Part shown: one piece after another, positions 62,597 to 64,000 of the stretch | Layout of the letters: each line of letters starts with the position of its first letter | How positions within the stretch are numbered: the first letter of the stretch is position 1 | DNA from: Verrucomicrobium sp. BvORR106 | GTDB lineage: Bacteria; Verrucomicrobiota; Verrucomicrobiia; Verrucomicrobiales; Verrucomicrobiaceae | Assembly (NCBI RefSeq): GCF_000739655.1 | Contig: NZ_BATR01000066.1 | Span: 1 to 64,000 of the forward strand | Direction: 5' to 3' | DNA length: 64,000 bases | Notes under the pieces: model-generated | Told to the model about the DNA's origin: nothing | Seen by the model: only the letters and a program-made list of their open reading frames with translations | The model's database searches: none | Program-made: the position numbers and the translations under genes

Positions 62597-64000
62597 ATGA
62601 ACCAGCCTGGTTTCTTCGCCCGTGTCTTTGTCTGGCTTTCCGGCGCCAGTGACGTGAACTTGCGCGAGTGTCCGCCGTGGGAGGTGCGCAAGTATGTGGC
62701 CTTTGGCGCGACGGTGCTGGTGCCCTGCGTGTTTGCCTTCATCGCGGCGGCGTATGCCATCTCCACGCTGACAGAGAACTGGAACGTGATCTTCGGTGTG
62801 GCGGCGGTTTGGGCGTTCATCATCCTCACGGTGGACCGGGCCCTGCTGGCCACGTACCGGGCATACCAGTCCTTCTTCCGGAAGGTGAGCCAGTTTTTCC
62901 TCCGCCTGGTTGTGGCAGCGCTCATGGGAGTCACCGTCTCCCACCCGCTGACGCTGCTGCTCTTCAAGGACACCATCTCCTCCGTGATTGAGAAGGATCG
63001 CGAGATGGAGCTGAATGCCGTGCGCGCCACGGCTACAGAGCAGAAGAAGTTGGTGGAGGATAAGATCACCGTGCTGGACGGAGAGATCGCCAAGGCGCGC
63101 CAGAAGTGGGATGAGAGCTTCAGCGCGAAGTTCCTGGCGGGGGATGAGAACAACGCCGAGAAGAAGCCGCTCACGGACGAGGAAAAACGGGCGAAGGCGG
63201 AGCTGGAAAAACAGATCGCAGAAGCCAAGGCCCCGACGGTGGAAAAGCTGGAGACGGCGGAGAAGGAAATAACTGATCTCACCACCCAGTCCGTCCGTTT
63301 GCAGTCGGAGCTGGACTTCTGGCAGAAGGAGTTCGAGCGCGAGCTCAACGGCCAGCGGAGCGGCATCATCGGCCTGGGGCCACGGGCCAAGAGCATCCAG
63401 AGCGACCAGCTGGCCTGGCGTCGCGATGAGAGCAAACGTGTGGCCGGTATGCTGGAGGCCCGCACGCTGGAGCGCACGCAGTTGCAGGCCGAGTCGCTGA
63501 GCATCGAGCAGACCCTCACGGCAGCGGCGGAAGTGAAGGCGACCGAGCAGGCGTTGAAGCTGAAGCAGGAGCAGGCCAGGATGGAAGGGCTGCGCCAGCA
63601 GGTGCAGCAGCAGCAGGCGGACCAGTTTGTGGATCAGCAGAACCAGATCCGCGCGACGCTCAAGGCGCAGATCGACACCCGTCTGGAGCAGATGGAACAG
63701 ACGCAGAAAGAGCTGGCCAAGATCGGTGAAGACGAGCGCGCACGCATGGACAAGATCCGTGAGGAGCCGCGGCGGGACATCTTGAAGCAGACGCTGGCGT
63801 TGCACCGGGTGTTCAAGGAGGGGTCTGAGGGCGGGCAGTTCGCGCTGACGGCGTATGTGGTGCTGTCCCTGCTGTTCATGCTGGTGGACACGATCCCGCT
63901 GATGGTGAAGTTCTTTGCCAAGCCTGGTCCGTATGACACGCTGGTGGATTGCGATGAGGTGCGGTTCGACAAGGAGCGCGAGGCGTTCCTGAAGAGTTAT
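62597..64000 (+). CDS. DUF4407-like membrane protein, 3' truncated by window end
   Basis: Starts at ATG 62597 (MNQPGFFARVFVWLSGASDV) and stays open to the last base (468 codons). DUF4407 look: LSGASDVNLRECPPWEVRKY, two TMs (GATVLVPCVFAFIAAAYAIS; FGVAAVWAFIILTVDRALLA), a third near 95-120 (LRLVVAALMGVTVSHPLTLL), a long Ala/Glu/Gln/Lys coiled coil (~130-410), and a final TM (ALTAYVVLSLLFMLVDTIPL). Cell-envelope stress or export roles are guesses. C-terminus not seen. Confidence 0.82.
   Translation, partial: MNQPGFFARVFVWLSGASDVNLRECPPWEVRKYVAFGATVLVPCVFAFIAAAYAISTLTENWNVIFGVAAVWAFIILTVDRALLATYRAYQSFFRKVSQFFLRLVVAALMGVTVSHPLTLLLFKDTISSVIEKDREMELNAVRATATEQKKLVEDKITVLDGEIAKARQKWDESFSAKFLAGDENNAEKKPLTDEEKRAKAELEKQIAEAKAPTVEKLETAEKEITDLTTQSVRLQSELDFWQKEFERELNGQRSGIIGLGPRAKSIQSDQLAWRRDESKRVAGMLEARTLERTQLQAESLSIEQTLTAAAEVKATEQALKLKQEQARMEGLRQQVQQQQADQFVDQQNQIRATLKAQIDTRLEQMEQTQKELAKIGEDERARMDKIREEPRRDILKQTLALHRVFKEGSEGGQFALTAYVVLSLLFMLVDTIPLMVKFFAKPGPYDTLVDCDEVRFDKEREAFLKSY

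Noticed and set aside
62108-63805. 565-aa minus-strand open frame at the right end
   Set aside because: Antisense to the DUF4407 coding sequence, which has clear TMs and coiled coil on the plus strand.

Overview
The window is high-GC chromosomal DNA from a Gram-negative bacterium, most likely a member of the Verrucomicrobiota (family level not resolved). This is inference from the gene set: a complete MoxR/vWA/beta-propeller operon, a fur-sufCBD operon, mcsA-mcsB-clpC without ctsR, secreted sulfatase-modifying-factor/sialidase and GH99-like proteins, and intergenic spaces packed with palindromic and dispersed repeats. No rRNA, tRNA, CRISPR array or prophage was found.

Layout. 1-728 is the 3' end of typA with a strong terminator. 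1582-9806 (minus strand) is a five-gene operon. It encodes a 218-aa accessory protein, a MoxR-type AAA+ ATPase, a 257-aa partner, a vWA plus beta-propeller protein and a 944-class alpha-solenoid plus beta-propeller protein, with the last three genes coupled by ATGA overlaps. It matches the MoxR-vWA-beta-propeller ternary systems proposed to be NTP-dependent conflict systems, and it is the most interesting locus here. 9851-11428 is a roughly 1.6-kb nested inverted-repeat unit centred on a REP-associated (RAYT/IS200-like) transposase, with an 8-bp tandem array of more than 20 units. 11442-15627 (minus) carries malQ, a class I glutamine amidotransferase, a conserved small protein and an MFS transporter.

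15877-17034 is a G3E GTPase. 17147-21235 (minus) is fur/perR-like, sufC, sufB, sufD, with a Per/Fur-box-like site upstream and a terminator downstream. 21444-28366 holds a kinase-like orphan with an uncertain N-terminus, proC, a His-rich secreted protein, a redoxin/TPR pair, a cupin, an orphan LolD-like ATPase and ilvE. 28454-32869 is mcsA-mcsB-clpC, a protein-arginine phosphorylation and unfoldase module with a terminator. 33348-35161 is an SDR/zinc alcohol dehydrogenase pair.

35464-40313 is an accessory stretch of small unknown genes with lower GC and repeats, including a divergent uracil-DNA-glycosylase-like protein, a secreted cupin and a DUF1877 protein. 40684-46982 (minus) holds a GH71/99-like hydrolase, a VOC protein, trmD, prfB with its programmed +1 frameshift site, and a cupin. 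47142-51684 (plus) holds recO, a TPR protein, a phosphodiester-glycosidase-like protein, a GT4 glycosyltransferase and an LpxH-like phosphoesterase. 52458-57184 (minus) holds a ROK sugar kinase, metF, a SnoaL-like protein and a sulfatase-modifying-factor/sialidase fusion. 57402-64000 (plus) holds a secreted unknown, an ABC-F protein, an ABC ATPase/permease pair and a DUF4407 membrane protein cut by the window end.

At least eight copies of one dispersed intergenic element (core GTGCGTCAGTGGTCAAGG) occur in the window. Two of them form the outer ends of the transposase unit, which links the repeat family to that enzyme.
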